DNA of 64,000 bases from Segatella albensis DSM 11370 = JCM 12258. GTDB taxonomy: Bacteria > Bacteroidota > Bacteroidia > Bacteroidales > Bacteroidaceae. The notes beneath the pieces were generated by a model. The model did no database searches and had not been told where the DNA came from. It was given only the letters and a program-made list of their open reading frames with translations. The position numbers and the translations under genes are program-made. This document shows, piece after piece, positions 8,453-18,697 of this stretch. Each line of letters starts with the position of its first letter. The stretch's first letter is position 1. The DNA lies in assembly GCF_000426565.1 (NCBI RefSeq), contig NZ_KE384540.1, forward strand, positions 134,530-198,529, written 5' to 3'.

Positions 8453-9854
8453 AATATATATGTTTATGTGTCTTGCATGTTTGTTGATGGGGGCATGCAA
8501 GACTCCTCAGGGTGTTGCAACTCAATCGGTAGCCCAAGCGACTTTGCCATTGTCGGCAAACGATAGTCTGCGACAGACCGTGCAGTTGCCATGGCGTGAG
8601 TTTTTTAATGATGCTGATTTGACGAGTCTTATTGATACTGCTCTGAAGAATAATCAGGATTTGAAAATCACGGTTCAGGAGTTGGCTGTTGCCCGCAGTG
8701 GAATTCTCTTTCAACAGGGACAGTTGTTGCCTTCGATATCGGCAGGCATGAGTATTGGTGCTAATAAGGTAGGAAGGTATACGAGTGAAGGTGCCGGTAA
8801 TGTGGGAACGATGCTTACGGATAAGCATGAGATTCCTGATGTCATGACAGATTTCCATCCGAGTGTACAGTTGGATTGGAATGTCGATATTTGGTCGAAA
8901 TTGAGTGCTCAGAAGAAGTCGGCATTGGAGAACTATCTGGCAACGGAAGAGGGTAGAAGGATGATTACGGCACAGCTTATCGCTGATGTTGCTGAGAATT
9001 ATTATCAGTTGCTTGCTCTTGATAATAAACTTGATTTGATTCATCGTTATATTGGACTACAGAAAAAGGCAGTTGCGGTGGCTCAGATTCAAAAGGAGGC
9101 TGATGCCGATACGCAGTTGGCTGTGGAGAAGTTCAAGGCTGAACTGGCGAAGGCTTCTTCGAATGAGTTCTCTTTAAGACAGGAGATCGTAGAACGTGAG
9201 AATGCTATCAACTTGTTATTGGGGAGATATCCTTGTGCTGTTCATCGGGATAAGGGAAAGTGGTATGTGCTGAATCTGCCTCAGATAGCCAAGGAAGTTC
9301 CTTCCAAACTGTTGTTGAACCGACCTGATGTGATGCAGGCGGAACATCAGCTCAAGGCTACCAATTGGGATGTTGAGGCTGCGCGAAAGGAGTTCTTGCC
9401 ATCACTTAACATATCTGCTGATTTAGGTCTTGATGCCTTTAATCCGAAATATCTCTTGGATTTACCAAAGTCTCTGGCTTTTGGCATCGTAGGGGGATTG
9501 ACGGCTCCTTTGATTAACAAGAAGGCGATAGAGGCGAATTATCAGAAGGCTACTGCATTGCAGTTGGAAGCTCTTTATAACTATGATAAAACGTTGCTTT
9601 CGGCGTATTCTCAGACGTGTACGCAACTTGCGAAGATTCAGAATCTGAACAGATATTTCAGTCTGAAGGAGGATGAGTGTACTACATTGCAGAAGTCTGT
9701 GGAGGTGGCCCGACAGTTGTATATGAATAATCGGGCTACCTATCTAGACGTTCTAGACAGTGAGCGTGATGCGCTTGATGCTCAAATGGATTTGATAGAT
9801 ACTCGTTTGTGTCAGTTGTCAACGTTAGTAGAGATTTATAAAGGGCTCATGTAG
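8442..9854 (+). CDS. RND efflux outer membrane factor (TolC/OprM-like lipoprotein)
   Basis: About 470 residues. I chose the ATG at 8442, the one followed directly by a lipoprotein signal (MKIRIYMF... lipobox MGAC), rather than the ATG at 8400 that adds 14 residues. Two repeated outer membrane efflux domains are visible, each with long helical stretches: about 60-260 (for example NYLATEEGRRMITAQLIADVAE) and 275-470, with the family motif LLLNRPDVMQAEHQLKATN. It forms the outer membrane channel of the tripartite pump. The start overlaps the pump gene. Its 3' end overlaps the converging MFS gene by 8 bp. Confidence 0.93.
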   Translation: MKIRIYMFMCLACLLMGACKTPQGVATQSVAQATLPLSANDSLRQTVQLPWREFFNDADLTSLIDTALKNNQDLKITVQELAVARSGILFQQGQLLPSISAGMSIGANKVGRYTSEGAGNVGTMLTDKHEIPDVMTDFHPSVQLDWNVDIWSKLSAQKKSALENYLATEEGRRMITAQLIADVAENYYQLLALDNKLDLIHRYIGLQKKAVAVAQIQKEADADTQLAVEKFKAELAKASSNEFSLRQEIVERENAINLLLGRYPCAVHRDKGKWYVLNLPQIAKEVPSKLLLNRPDVMQAEHQLKATNWDVEAARKEFLPSLNISADLGLDAFNPKYLLDLPKSLAFGIVGGLTAPLINKKAIEANYQKATALQLEALYNYDKTLLSAYSQTCTQLAKIQNLNRYFSLKEDECTTLQKSVEVARQLYMNNRATYLDVLDSERDALDAQMDLIDTRLCQLSTLVEIYKGLM

Positions 9855-11166
9855 TCCTTTTCTCTTTTGATGTGAGGATGATTGCCGTTATGGTTGCGGC
9901 AATTCCAAATCCGATAAAGATGAACATAGGATGGGTGTAGTCGACGGTGCCTGATGAGGATGTGTTTCTGTCGATGACATCGCCTACCCAAATAGGGACA
10001 AGCATCAATCCTAGATTCTGAATGTAATAGATGATGCTATAGGCTGTGCCTAACTGTTTGAGTGGAATGAGTTTTGGAATACTTGGCCATAATGCTGAGG
10101 GAACAAGTGAAAACGCTATACCTATCATGAGCATGATGAGGGTTGATATCCATGTGGCGTTTAGGGTTGGAAGGGTGAGCATGATATGTCCTAATGTCAG
10201 GATGCCACATCCTATTGCCATTAGGATTCCTCCTTTGCCACTTTTATCAAAGATGGTTCCGAAAAGTGGGGTCAGTATAATGGTTCCGTAGGGGATGATG
10301 GATACTACCCATCCGGCGGTGACACTGTTGATGGCATATTTGTTAACTAGTATGTCGGTAGCAAACTTCATGAAGGGACGGATGCTACTGTAGAAAAATA
10401 CACAGATTAGGGCTATAAGCCAAAAACCCGGATTGCGCAGTACGGCGAGAATGTCGTGGAGGTGGAATCCTTCTTCTTGGTCGGCCTTTGTTTCCTTTTG
10501 ACTGTTATCGTCGAATTTCTTGTCCATGATGCAATAGACGATGAAGAGGAATAAACCGATGGCAAGGATGGCGGAACCGGCAAGTATTGGGGCTGATATC
10601 CCAAAATGCTGGGCGATGATAGGGGATATACTGATGGCACTGGCTGTTCCTAAGCGGGCCAATGCTACTTGTACGCCCATGGCAGATGCTAGTTCATGAC
10701 CGGTAAACCATTTGGTGACAATCTTGGAGATGGTGATACCCGTGATATCGCATCCCATGCCGAAGAGACCGAATCCGAGTGCTGCTACGAGTACTTGTGC
10801 CTTGACATGTTCGGGAATCAACCCAAACATGGTAAACCATACGTTGACTTCTTCAAGGGGGGAAATCATGGTGATGGCTAGATAGTTGATGATGCTTCCA
10901 AGGAACATACTCCCTGTAGCCAGTAATCCTGTGAATCGAATGCCAAACTTATCGAGGATGATTCCTCCGAAGAATAGCATCAACAAGAAAATGTTCAGGA
11001 TGGAATAACTTCCTGCATAGAATCCATATTCTGTTGCAGTCCATGCCATACCTCCTTCTGAAAGAGGGGCTTTGAGTTGTGTGGCAAGGGGAGATACAAT
11101 GTCCCAAAAGATGTATCCCATCATCATGATGATGGCCACGAGAAAAAGAACTGTCCAGCGACGCAT
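9847..11166 (-). CDS. MFS transporter (paralogue 1)
   Basis: About 439 residues with twelve predicted membrane segments in two groups of six around a charged loop (KKFDDNSQKETKADQEEG). The MFS signature after TM2 reads GGIILDKFGIRF. I chose the ATG at 11166 (MRRWTVLFLV) instead of 11208, because the longer start lies inside a hairpin terminator. The next gene on the same strand is a clear paralogue with the same motifs (FWDIVSP / FVDILSP, GIILDK). The substrate is unknown. Nucleoside, sugar or organic acid uptake are all possible. Confidence 0.85.
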   Translation of the reverse strand: MRRWTVLFLVAIIMMMGYIFWDIVSPLATQLKAPLSEGGMAWTATEYGFYAGSYSILNIFLLMLFFGGIILDKFGIRFTGLLATGSMFLGSIINYLAITMISPLEEVNVWFTMFGLIPEHVKAQVLVAALGFGLFGMGCDITGITISKIVTKWFTGHELASAMGVQVALARLGTASAISISPIIAQHFGISAPILAGSAILAIGLFLFIVYCIMDKKFDDNSQKETKADQEEGFHLHDILAVLRNPGFWLIALICVFFYSSIRPFMKFATDILVNKYAINSVTAGWVVSIIPYGTIILTPLFGTIFDKSGKGGILMAIGCGILTLGHIMLTLPTLNATWISTLIMLMIGIAFSLVPSALWPSIPKLIPLKQLGTAYSIIYYIQNLGLMLVPIWVGDVIDRNTSSSGTVDYTHPMFIFIGFGIAATITAIILTSKEKRTT

Positions 11167-11177
11167 AGTTGAGAATA

Positions 11178-11213
11178 CAAAAAAGACAGATGCCACTATT
11201 GCAGGCATCTGTC
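11178..11213 (-). terminator. Hairpin terminator between MFS paralogues
   Basis: On the minus strand a perfect 10-bp stem GACAGATGCC / GGCATCTGTC with a 9-base loop is followed by TTTTTT. It lies after the upstream MFS gene and only some 12-18 bp before the downstream one, so it may work as an attenuator. Confidence 0.8.
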
Positions 11214-11232
11214 TTTGATATGATAATGTGTA

Positions 11233-12855
11233 TTAATCTTTAATGTTTGGTTCTTCAAGGCCAAGATGCTTCTTGCTGTCAACGACCTTGAGATATAGAC
11301 CGATGATGAATGCTGCAATACCAAGACTTGCTAGCATGATCAGTGGCCATGTGTAGTTCAGTTGTGTAGGGTCGGTAACACCAACATTGGTCTTGTCGAG
11401 AACTTTACCAATGAGTAGTGGGAACAACCACAAACCGATGTTCTGAATCCAAAAGATCAGTGCGTATGCTGATCCGATAATCTTGGCATCTACCAATTTT
11501 GGTACTGATGGCCAGAGGGCTGCCGGAACCAGTGAAAATGATGCTCCTAATACTAGGATTGTGACATAGGCTACGATGACACCTCCTACTTGATTGCCTT
11601 TGAACTCTGGGAGTATGTAGGCAAAGGTGAGGTGGCAGAAGATGAGTAGCAATGATCCTAGGATAAGCATTGATGCTGCTTTACCTTTGTGGTCGACATA
11701 GTTGCCGAGAATTGGTGTGATTCCTACTGCGAGGAGTGGGAACACTGCGAAGATACTCTCTGCTGACTGACGCATATAACCCATATAGCAATAGCATACA
11801 AGTGCTGCAATAGATAATACCATGAGGACGGTCTTCATCACTTTATTCTTCTGGAAGTTGCTTGCGAAAGCACCTGCTGCGACAACGAGCATGATGACAT
11901 ACTGGATGATGGTAACAGAACTTGATGCCCAGAAACTATCTGCTGGAACTTCTGTGAATGAGAGGTTGCACTGGAGCATGTTTACTGCATATTTCTGGAA
12001 TGGGAAGATGGCACTGTAATAGAGTACACAGAGTAAACTAACCAACCAGAATCCTTGTGATGAGAGAATCTGTCCGAGGTCGCTGATCTTAAATGGGTCG
12101 TCTTTCTCTTCTGCTTCACCGGTCTGTGCGTCGAGCTTCTTATCCATGAAGAAGTAAACTACGAGCATGATAAGTGCAATGCAGAGTAAGACAACACCGA
12201 ATGCTACAGAACGACTTACGTTGATAGTACCGCCGAGCTTAGCAAAGAATGGTGAGAAAATCATACAGGTGGCAACACCGAGACGGGCTAATGCCATCTC
12301 TGAACCCATTGCTAATGCCATCTCACGACCTTTGAACCATTTTACGATACCACGTGATACGGTAATACCGCCCATCTCGGTACCGCAACCGAAGATCATG
12401 AATCCAATGGCTGCAAACTTGGCTGATGCTGGCATTCCATCGTAGAATGGTGATACTCCTAACTCGTCGAAGCATGGAATGTAGTTCAGGTTGTTGGTGA
12501 ACCATCTTGCAAGTGAACTGTTATCAAAGGACTCGCTGATGGCATAGTATTCGATGCATGCGCCTACGAGCATGACAGCTCCGGAGAGGAGTGCTGTGAA
12601 GCGGACGCCCATCTTGTCGAGGATGATACCTGCGAAGATCAGGAAGAATACAAATACGTTGAGGAAAGTTTCGGCACCTTGCATGGTTCCGAATGCTGTA
12701 GAGTCCCAACCTCGCTCTGATAGCATCAGGTCTTTAATAGGTGATAGGATGTCTACGAAAATGTAGGCACAAAACATGGCAAGTGCCAGTAGCAAGAGGG
12801 CTGTCCAACGAAGGGCCGCTGAGTCTCGCAATGTCTTTTTAATTTCTTCTGTCAT
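11233..12855 (-). CDS. MFS transporter (paralogue 2)
   Basis: 540 residues, about 100 longer than its neighbour. It has twelve membrane segments and the MFS signature AGIILDKMGVRF. Extra length sits in an extracytoplasmic loop near residues 115-150 (FTNNLNYIPCFDELGVSPFYDG) and around the middle of the protein (about residues 300-350). The central cytoplasmic loop reads KKLDAQTGEAEEKDDP. It is a duplicate of the gene at 9847-11166, followed by a terminator that separates the two. It begins 64 bp after the S9 peptidase gene on the same strand. No clear TAnnTTTG was seen in that gap, so readthrough is possible. Substrate unknown. Confidence 0.87.
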   Translation of the reverse strand: MTEEIKKTLRDSAALRWTALLLLALAMFCAYIFVDILSPIKDLMLSERGWDSTAFGTMQGAETFLNVFVFFLIFAGIILDKMGVRFTALLSGAVMLVGACIEYYAISESFDNSSLARWFTNNLNYIPCFDELGVSPFYDGMPASAKFAAIGFMIFGCGTEMGGITVSRGIVKWFKGREMALAMGSEMALARLGVATCMIFSPFFAKLGGTINVSRSVAFGVVLLCIALIMLVVYFFMDKKLDAQTGEAEEKDDPFKISDLGQILSSQGFWLVSLLCVLYYSAIFPFQKYAVNMLQCNLSFTEVPADSFWASSSVTIIQYVIMLVVAAGAFASNFQKNKVMKTVLMVLSIAALVCYCYMGYMRQSAESIFAVFPLLAVGITPILGNYVDHKGKAASMLILGSLLLIFCHLTFAYILPEFKGNQVGGVIVAYVTILVLGASFSLVPAALWPSVPKLVDAKIIGSAYALIFWIQNIGLWLFPLLIGKVLDKTNVGVTDPTQLNYTWPLIMLASLGIAAFIIGLYLKVVDSKKHLGLEEPNIKD

Positions 12856-12919
12856 TTTATTTTCTTTTTTATTAAGTCATTTGGTAGTCCTAGTTTGATG
12901 ATTGGACTTGCTCTTGTGT

Positions 12920-15085
12920 TTATTTCTTGAGCCAGCGATCAAGCCAGTTGAAGAAGGTGCGTTGCCAAAGAATACCATTCTGTGGCTTCAATACCCAGTG
13001 GTTCTCATCAGGGAAGATAAGTAACTCTGCTGGGATACCGCGCATGCGTGCTGCATTGAAAGCGCCCATGCCTTGGTTGGCGTTGATTCGATAATCTTTT
13101 TCGCCATGGATGCAGAGGATAGGGGTGTCCCATTCTCCTACAGAAAGGTGTGGACTATTTGCATAGGTCTTCTTCGCTGCTGCTGTCTGATCCTTGTTCC
13201 AGTATGCATCATCATATTCCCAATTTGAGAACCATGCTTCTTCTGTGTCGGTGTACATGCTCTCTAGGTTGAATGCTCCGTCGTGAGCGATGAAGGCTTT
13301 GAAACGCTTGTTGTGATGACCTGCAAGATAGTATACTGAGAAACCTCCGAAACTGGCACCTACACAACCTAAACGGTCTTTGTCTACATATGGCAGGTTC
13401 TCGGTAGCGTCATCGATAGCACTGAGATAGTCTTTCATACATTGACCGGTCCAATCGCTTGAGATTTCTTCGTTCCATTCACTTCCGAAACCAGGAAGAC
13501 CACGGCGGTTAGGTGCTACAATGATATAGCCATGTGCTGCCATGATGTAAAAATTCCAACGGTAGCTCCAGAACTGTGATACCGGACTCTGTGGACCTCC
13601 TTCGCAATAGAGTAGGGTTGGATATTTCTTGTTTGCATTGAAATGAGGTGGGAGGATTACCCATACTAACATTTCTTTGCCATCGGTTGTCTTTACCCAG
13701 CGCTGTGTTAGTGTTGGCTTAGCTAGCTGATTGAGGATTTCTTTATTCTCGTTTGTGATCTGTTCTACTTTGCTCTTCTTTTCTACCTTGTTGATAGAGA
13801 GAATGTAAAGATCTTCTGGCTGAAGCATTGAATGGCGAGAAACTAATAATTTCTTAGAGTCTGGCAATGTCTGTACACTTCCGAAATCGTACCAGCCATC
13901 GCTCAACTGTTTAACAGTACCATTGAGTGAAACTTGATAAACGTTTACGCATGCATGCCAGCAGCCGAGGAAGTATATGCTCTTGCTGTCGTTAGACCAT
14001 GTGTATTCGTCGACATTGCTATCGAAATTGTTTTTGTTGACAAGGTATGTCTTCTTTCCTGTAGCAATCTCATAGAGACAGAGACGGTTGAGGTCGCTCT
14101 CGTAACCGTCGTGTTCCATACTTTGCCATGCGATATACTTGCCATCCGGAGAGAACTTTGGATTTACATCGTAGCCGACATTGAAGTCGCCGTTCTGATG
14201 GTTGACGGATTGCTCTCGCATACTCTTGGTCGCGTCTATCGCTGGCTCTTTATAGTCTGCAGGTTTACAAAGATTCTTGGTAGTCTTTGTGGCGATATCG
14301 TAAAGATAGATATCTGCATCGGTAGAAATGGCATATTGTACGCCTTCCTTCTTGCGACAGGTGTAGGCGATTTGCTTGGAGTCATTGCTCCAGGCAATCT
14401 GTTCGATGCCACCAAATGGGGCTAACGGACTCTCGTAAGGTTCTCCTTCAAGGATATCTGTTGCGTCGCCGATACCATTTGCTGTGACATTGGCTACGAA
14501 AGGATGGGCGATGCTTTCTACATAGTGGTCCCAGTGACGGTAGTTCATATCGGTTGCTAATCGACCGGTAGCCAATGGTAGGTCGTCCGGATTCTTCTTG
14601 ATCGTTCCATGATATGGAATGCTCTTGATGTATACTACTTTAGTACCATCTGGGGAGAAACGGAATCCTTCTACGCTGCCTTCTGTCTTAGAGAGTTGTT
14701 TGCGATCGGTGCCGTCTGGGTTCATACTCCAGATTTCTCCTTCGCGGATAAAGGCTATCTTCTTACCGCCTTCTATCCAGGCTGCATCGCTTTCGCTCTT
14801 GGCGTCGGTTGTGAGTTGGTGCTTGTTCTTACCATTGATATCCTGGATATATAGGATCGTATGGCTCTTGTTTTCCTTAACGCTATAATAACTTACCTGA
14901 TAAACAACTTGTTTGCCATTTGGGGATGCTGCTGCACCACTTAGACGTCCCATGGCCCAAAGGGCTTCCGGTGTCATCAGGTCACTGCTCAGTTGAATAT
15001 TATTCTTCTGAATCATAGTTTGTGCTTGTGCAAAACTGCCGCTCATAGTTAGAGCGGCAGCTGCAATGATCAATGATTTAATCAT
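12920..15085 (-). CDS. S9 family prolyl oligopeptidase / dipeptidyl aminopeptidase
   Basis: 721 residues with an N-terminal signal peptide (MIKSLIIAAAALTMSGSFAQA), so periplasmic or exported. Residues 30-450 contain WD40/PD40-like repeats forming a propeller (RFSPDGTKVVYIKS, KFSPDGKYIAWQS). Residues 460-721 form an alpha/beta hydrolase with nucleophile Ser in GASFGGFSVYY, Asp in HGEKDYRI and His in PDENHWV. It cleaves peptides, probably after proline or with a related preference. It follows yidC by 7 bp, the last gene of the pyrG-yidC-peptidase cluster. Confidence 0.93.
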   Translation of the reverse strand: MIKSLIIAAAALTMSGSFAQAQTMIQKNNIQLSSDLMTPEALWAMGRLSGAAASPNGKQVVYQVSYYSVKENKSHTILYIQDINGKNKHQLTTDAKSESDAAWIEGGKKIAFIREGEIWSMNPDGTDRKQLSKTEGSVEGFRFSPDGTKVVYIKSIPYHGTIKKNPDDLPLATGRLATDMNYRHWDHYVESIAHPFVANVTANGIGDATDILEGEPYESPLAPFGGIEQIAWSNDSKQIAYTCRKKEGVQYAISTDADIYLYDIATKTTKNLCKPADYKEPAIDATKSMREQSVNHQNGDFNVGYDVNPKFSPDGKYIAWQSMEHDGYESDLNRLCLYEIATGKKTYLVNKNNFDSNVDEYTWSNDSKSIYFLGCWHACVNVYQVSLNGTVKQLSDGWYDFGSVQTLPDSKKLLVSRHSMLQPEDLYILSINKVEKKSKVEQITNENKEILNQLAKPTLTQRWVKTTDGKEMLVWVILPPHFNANKKYPTLLYCEGGPQSPVSQFWSYRWNFYIMAAHGYIIVAPNRRGLPGFGSEWNEEISSDWTGQCMKDYLSAIDDATENLPYVDKDRLGCVGASFGGFSVYYLAGHHNKRFKAFIAHDGAFNLESMYTDTEEAWFSNWEYDDAYWNKDQTAAAKKTYANSPHLSVGEWDTPILCIHGEKDYRINANQGMGAFNAARMRGIPAELLIFPDENHWVLKPQNGILWQRTFFNWLDRWLKK

Positions 15086-15092
15086 ATGTGTT

Positions 15093-17030
15093 TTATTTTC
15101 CTAGTTGACTCTTTTTGCGCTCGAGCTCTTCTCTCTGCTTGCGAATCTTCTCTTGCTCGCGCTGCTGATACTCTTGCATAGCCTGCATGCGGGCTGCAAG
15201 ACCGCTCATTTTCTTAGGATTGTTCTTGTTTTCTTGATAGCGTGCTTCAAGGATAGCGAGTAACTTCTCCTCGTTTGTTGTCTTACGCAATGTATACATG
15301 ATAGCTGCGCTGAAGAACAAACTGACGAAATAGTAGAAGTTAAGACCTGCACTGTAATCATTGAACATGAAGAAGAACATTAATGGCATGAGATACATCA
15401 TCCATGACATCATCTTCATTTGCTCTGCTTGCTGACCTACCATCTGGTCTTTCTGCTGTTGCATAGTAAACCAACTGTATAAGATTTGGGCTCCACAGAA
15501 CAATACACAGGTAAGACTCAGGTGGTCACCAATGAGCCAGATGTTTGTTCCCCATTCTATAATTGGATCGAATGTACTCAAGTCGTTGATCCAAAGGAAA
15601 CTCTGACCACGAAGTTGAATAGCGTTTGGTACGAAGTTGAACATGGCAATCCAGATAGGCATCTGGATAAGCATAGGAAGACATCCGCTCAATGGACTTA
15701 CTCCATACTTTGCATATTCTGCCATCATTGCCTGTTGCTTCTGCATCTGATCCTCTGGTTTGTCATATTGCTTGGTAGCGGCATCCAATTTTGGTTTGAG
15801 CACACGCATCTTTGCAGAACTCATGTAGCTCTTCTTGACCATTGGATAGGTGATGACCTTGAGCAATAGTGTGATGAGTATCAATACGATGCCCATAGGG
15901 AATAACTTGCTCAACCAGTCGAATACGTATAGTGTGAACCAACGGTTGATGATACGGAACAATGGCCATCCTAGATATACCAGACGTTGCATCTCTAGGT
16001 CTTTACCGAATGTACTTTCTTTCTCAACACTCTGGAGAAGACGGAAATCGTTAGGACCATAGTAGAATTCAAACTCAGAAGGAGTCTTACCGGTAGGATC
16101 GAAGAAGGTCTTCATCTTAGCCTGATATTGCTTCAGGTAGTTAGAACCCTTCTGCTGAGGTATGCTAGTCATTAACGCACCTTTCTGGAAATCATTCTTT
16201 GCAATCATTACTGCAGAGAAGAATTGATTCTTGAAGGCTACCCAGTCGGTAGTCTCATCGATAGGTTCGTCAATCTTTTCCTTAGTTTCGTTCAAGTAAT
16301 CCGTGCCACCTTCTGTCTCATGATAGGTGAGGGTGGCATAGCGATTCTCGAAGGTGAATCCACGTTCTTGCTGGCGACATTTGTCTTGCCAGTCGATATC
16401 CATGGCATTATAGCCTGGGGCAAAGAGACCTGCCATGCCGTTGGCCTGTAAAGACATATGAAGCATATAATCTTTGCCTAAGCGGTAGGTAAGGGTGATA
16501 GATTTACCTGCGCCTGCTTCTGCTGTCATTACTACAGTTGAATCGGTAACGTTGGAAGGTGTGAAATATAGGTCGCTGGTGATGATGTTTGCTTCCTTGG
16601 CTGCCAACATGAACTTCAGACTTTGATCCTTAGCATCAAATAAGGTGACGTCTTTGGCATCTTTAGAACCATCCTTCACATTAATATTATGACCTACATA
16701 TCCTTTGATAACGGCCTTCTCTACGGTACCACCTTTGGTGTTAAGAGTTAATTCAACCTTCTTATTCTTAAGAACTACCTGTTCTGCTTTTCCATTCAAG
16801 GCTGAATAGAAAAGTGCTGTGGAGTCGGATTGGATCTTCTCCTTAGCTTCTGCTTGCTTTTTGGCTGCTGCTAACTTAGCGGCTTTCTCAGCCTGTTCTT
16901 TCTTGACTGTAGCGATAGAGTCTTGTACAAATTGTGCTCTCTGCTGTTCCTCTGAAGGCTGAGACCACCAACTGAAACCAATCAGTAAGGCTGCTATCAG
17001 TACAAAGCCAATGATATTATTCTTATCCAT
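15093..17030 (-). CDS. yidC: Membrane protein insertase YidC
   Basis: 645 residues, close to the usual Bacteroidetes length. TM1 is at the N-terminus (NIIGFVLIAALLIGFSWW). A coiled, Lys/Ala-rich segment follows at 30-65, and then a large periplasmic beta-supersandwich domain (about 75-350). The conserved core with five membrane segments spans 370-600 and includes YPMVKKSYMSSAKMRVLKPK and GCLPMLIQMPIWIAMF. The C-terminus is strongly basic (REQEKIRKQREELERKKSQ), suited to ribosome contact. It inserts membrane proteins alone or with SecYEG. The start overlaps the pyrG stop as TAATG, so the genes are coupled. Confidence 0.97.
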   Translation of the reverse strand: MDKNNIIGFVLIAALLIGFSWWSQPSEEQQRAQFVQDSIATVKKEQAEKAAKLAAAKKQAEAKEKIQSDSTALFYSALNGKAEQVVLKNKKVELTLNTKGGTVEKAVIKGYVGHNINVKDGSKDAKDVTLFDAKDQSLKFMLAAKEANIITSDLYFTPSNVTDSTVVMTAEAGAGKSITLTYRLGKDYMLHMSLQANGMAGLFAPGYNAMDIDWQDKCRQQERGFTFENRYATLTYHETEGGTDYLNETKEKIDEPIDETTDWVAFKNQFFSAVMIAKNDFQKGALMTSIPQQKGSNYLKQYQAKMKTFFDPTGKTPSEFEFYYGPNDFRLLQSVEKESTFGKDLEMQRLVYLGWPLFRIINRWFTLYVFDWLSKLFPMGIVLILITLLLKVITYPMVKKSYMSSAKMRVLKPKLDAATKQYDKPEDQMQKQQAMMAEYAKYGVSPLSGCLPMLIQMPIWIAMFNFVPNAIQLRGQSFLWINDLSTFDPIIEWGTNIWLIGDHLSLTCVLFCGAQILYSWFTMQQQKDQMVGQQAEQMKMMSWMMYLMPLMFFFMFNDYSAGLNFYYFVSLFFSAAIMYTLRKTTNEEKLLAILEARYQENKNNPKKMSGLAARMQAMQEYQQREQEKIRKQREELERKKSQLGK

Positions 17031-18637
17031 TATTTTTTACGGTTTTCAATTGCTGTTTTAACGAAATCAACAAACAGTGGATGTGGTTTCAATACTGTAC
17101 TCTGGTATTCTGGATGATACTGGGTACCGATGTACCATTTCAATCCAGGAATTTCAACGATTTCAACCAAATCGCTTTCAGGATTACGGCCTACACACTT
17201 CATGCCGTTCTTTTCGTATTCTTTTTCGTAGTCATTATTAAATTCATAGCGATGACGATGACGCTCCTGAATATGCTCTTGCTTGTAGATGTCGAGAACA
17301 CGACTTCCTTGACGAAGAACGCACTCGTAAGCTCCTAAACGCATGGTTCCACCCATGTTGCTGATGTTCTTCTGCTCTTCCATAATGTCGATAACATTAT
17401 GTGGCGTCTTCTCGTCCATCTCACGACTGTTGGCGTCTGCATATCCTAATACGTTGCGTGCAAACTCGATAACCATCATCTGCATACCTAAACAGATTCC
17501 AAATGTTGGAATGTCGTTGATACGGGTGTAGTGGGCTGCGACAATCTTACCTTCGATACCGCGCTGACCGAATCCCGGGCAGATCATGATACCGTCCTGA
17601 CCTGCTAACTTCTCTGCAACATTCTCTTCGGTAATCTCTTCTGAGTTGATGAAGGTGATCTTTACTTTATGGTCATTGTAGGTGCCGGCGTGAGAAAGAC
17701 TTTCTCGAATACTCTTGTAGGCATCCTGAAGGTCGTATTTACCAACGAGACCGATGTTGACAACTTCTGTAGCCTTTTTGCGACGCTCGAGGAATTCTTT
17801 CCATGGACCAAGTGCCGGAGCTGGGCCAATAGGTTCACCGGTCTTGCGAAGAATTGCTACATCCAGACCTTGATTTTGCATGTTTACTGGTACTTCGTAG
17901 ATGCTAGGAAGGTCCTCGCTCTGAACGACACAGTCGAAATCAACGTTACAGAATGCTGCGACTTTCTTGCGAATGCCATCGCCAAGGTGCTTCTCTGTGC
18001 GGAGAATCAAAATGTCCGGTTGGATACCGACACTTTGCAACTCCTTTACGGAATGCTGTGTAGGCTTGGTCTTTAACTCGCCTGCAGCCTTCAAATATGG
18101 AATATAAGTAAGGTGAACATTAACGGCTTTCTTTCCTAATTCCCATTTCATCTGACGGATAGCCTCCAAGAATGGAGCACTCTCGATATCACCAATGGTA
18201 CCACCGATTTCGGTGATAACATAATCATAATGATACTTCTGACCGAGAAGTTTGATATTACGCTTAATCTCATCTGTGATGTGAGGAACAACCTGAATGG
18301 TCTTTCCCAAATAATCACCGCGGCGCTCTTTGTCTATAACCGACTTGTAGATACGTCCGGTTGTCATAGAGTTGGCTTTAGTGGTTTGGATACCTGTGAA
18401 TCGCTCGTAGTGTCCGAGGTCAAGGTCTGTTTCCATACCATCAACTGTAACATAACATTCTCCATGCTCGTACGGATTCAGAGTGCCTGGATCAATGTTA
18501 ATGTATGGATCAAACTTTTGGATAGTGATATTGTAGCCTCTGGCCTGCAGAAGCTTACCTATTGAAGACGATATGATACCTTTACCAAGTGAAGAAACCA
18601 CACCGCCGGTGACAAAGATATATTTTGTTTCAGCCAC
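17030..18637 (-). CDS. pyrG: CTP synthase
   Basis: 535 residues, full length. The N-terminal synthetase domain (1-270) has the P-loop region FVTGGVVSSLGKGIISSS and the UTP-binding region around GHYERFTG. The C-terminal class I glutamine amidotransferase domain (about 290-535) has nucleophile Cys in FGICLGMQMMVIEFARN and the His-Glu pair in QYHPEYQST. It makes CTP from UTP, ATP and glutamine. First gene of a cluster with yidC and the S9 peptidase, transcribed from a promoter that faces away from the DUF3078 gene's promoter. Confidence 0.98.
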   Translation of the reverse strand: MAETKYIFVTGGVVSSLGKGIISSSIGKLLQARGYNITIQKFDPYINIDPGTLNPYEHGECYVTVDGMETDLDLGHYERFTGIQTTKANSMTTGRIYKSVIDKERRGDYLGKTIQVVPHITDEIKRNIKLLGQKYHYDYVITEIGGTIGDIESAPFLEAIRQMKWELGKKAVNVHLTYIPYLKAAGELKTKPTQHSVKELQSVGIQPDILILRTEKHLGDGIRKKVAAFCNVDFDCVVQSEDLPSIYEVPVNMQNQGLDVAILRKTGEPIGPAPALGPWKEFLERRKKATEVVNIGLVGKYDLQDAYKSIRESLSHAGTYNDHKVKITFINSEEITEENVAEKLAGQDGIMICPGFGQRGIEGKIVAAHYTRINDIPTFGICLGMQMMVIEFARNVLGYADANSREMDEKTPHNVIDIMEEQKNISNMGGTMRLGAYECVLRQGSRVLDIYKQEHIQERHRHRYEFNNDYEKEYEKNGMKCVGRNPESDLVEIVEIPGLKWYIGTQYHPEYQSTVLKPHPLFVDFVKTAIENRKK

Positions 18638-18677
18638 GATAAATAAAAAATTAAATTACTTTTGTTATAACAAGTTG

Positions 18678-18685
18678 CAAAGATA
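18678..18685 (-). promoter_or_regulatory. -7 promoter element of pyrG
   Basis: TATCTTTG on the minus strand. Together with the plus-strand copy at 18698-18705 it forms an 11-bp inverted repeat (TTGCAAAGATA / TATCTTTGCAA), so the two promoters share their upstream DNA. Confidence 0.65.
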
Positions 18686-18697
18686 GCATATTTTTCC

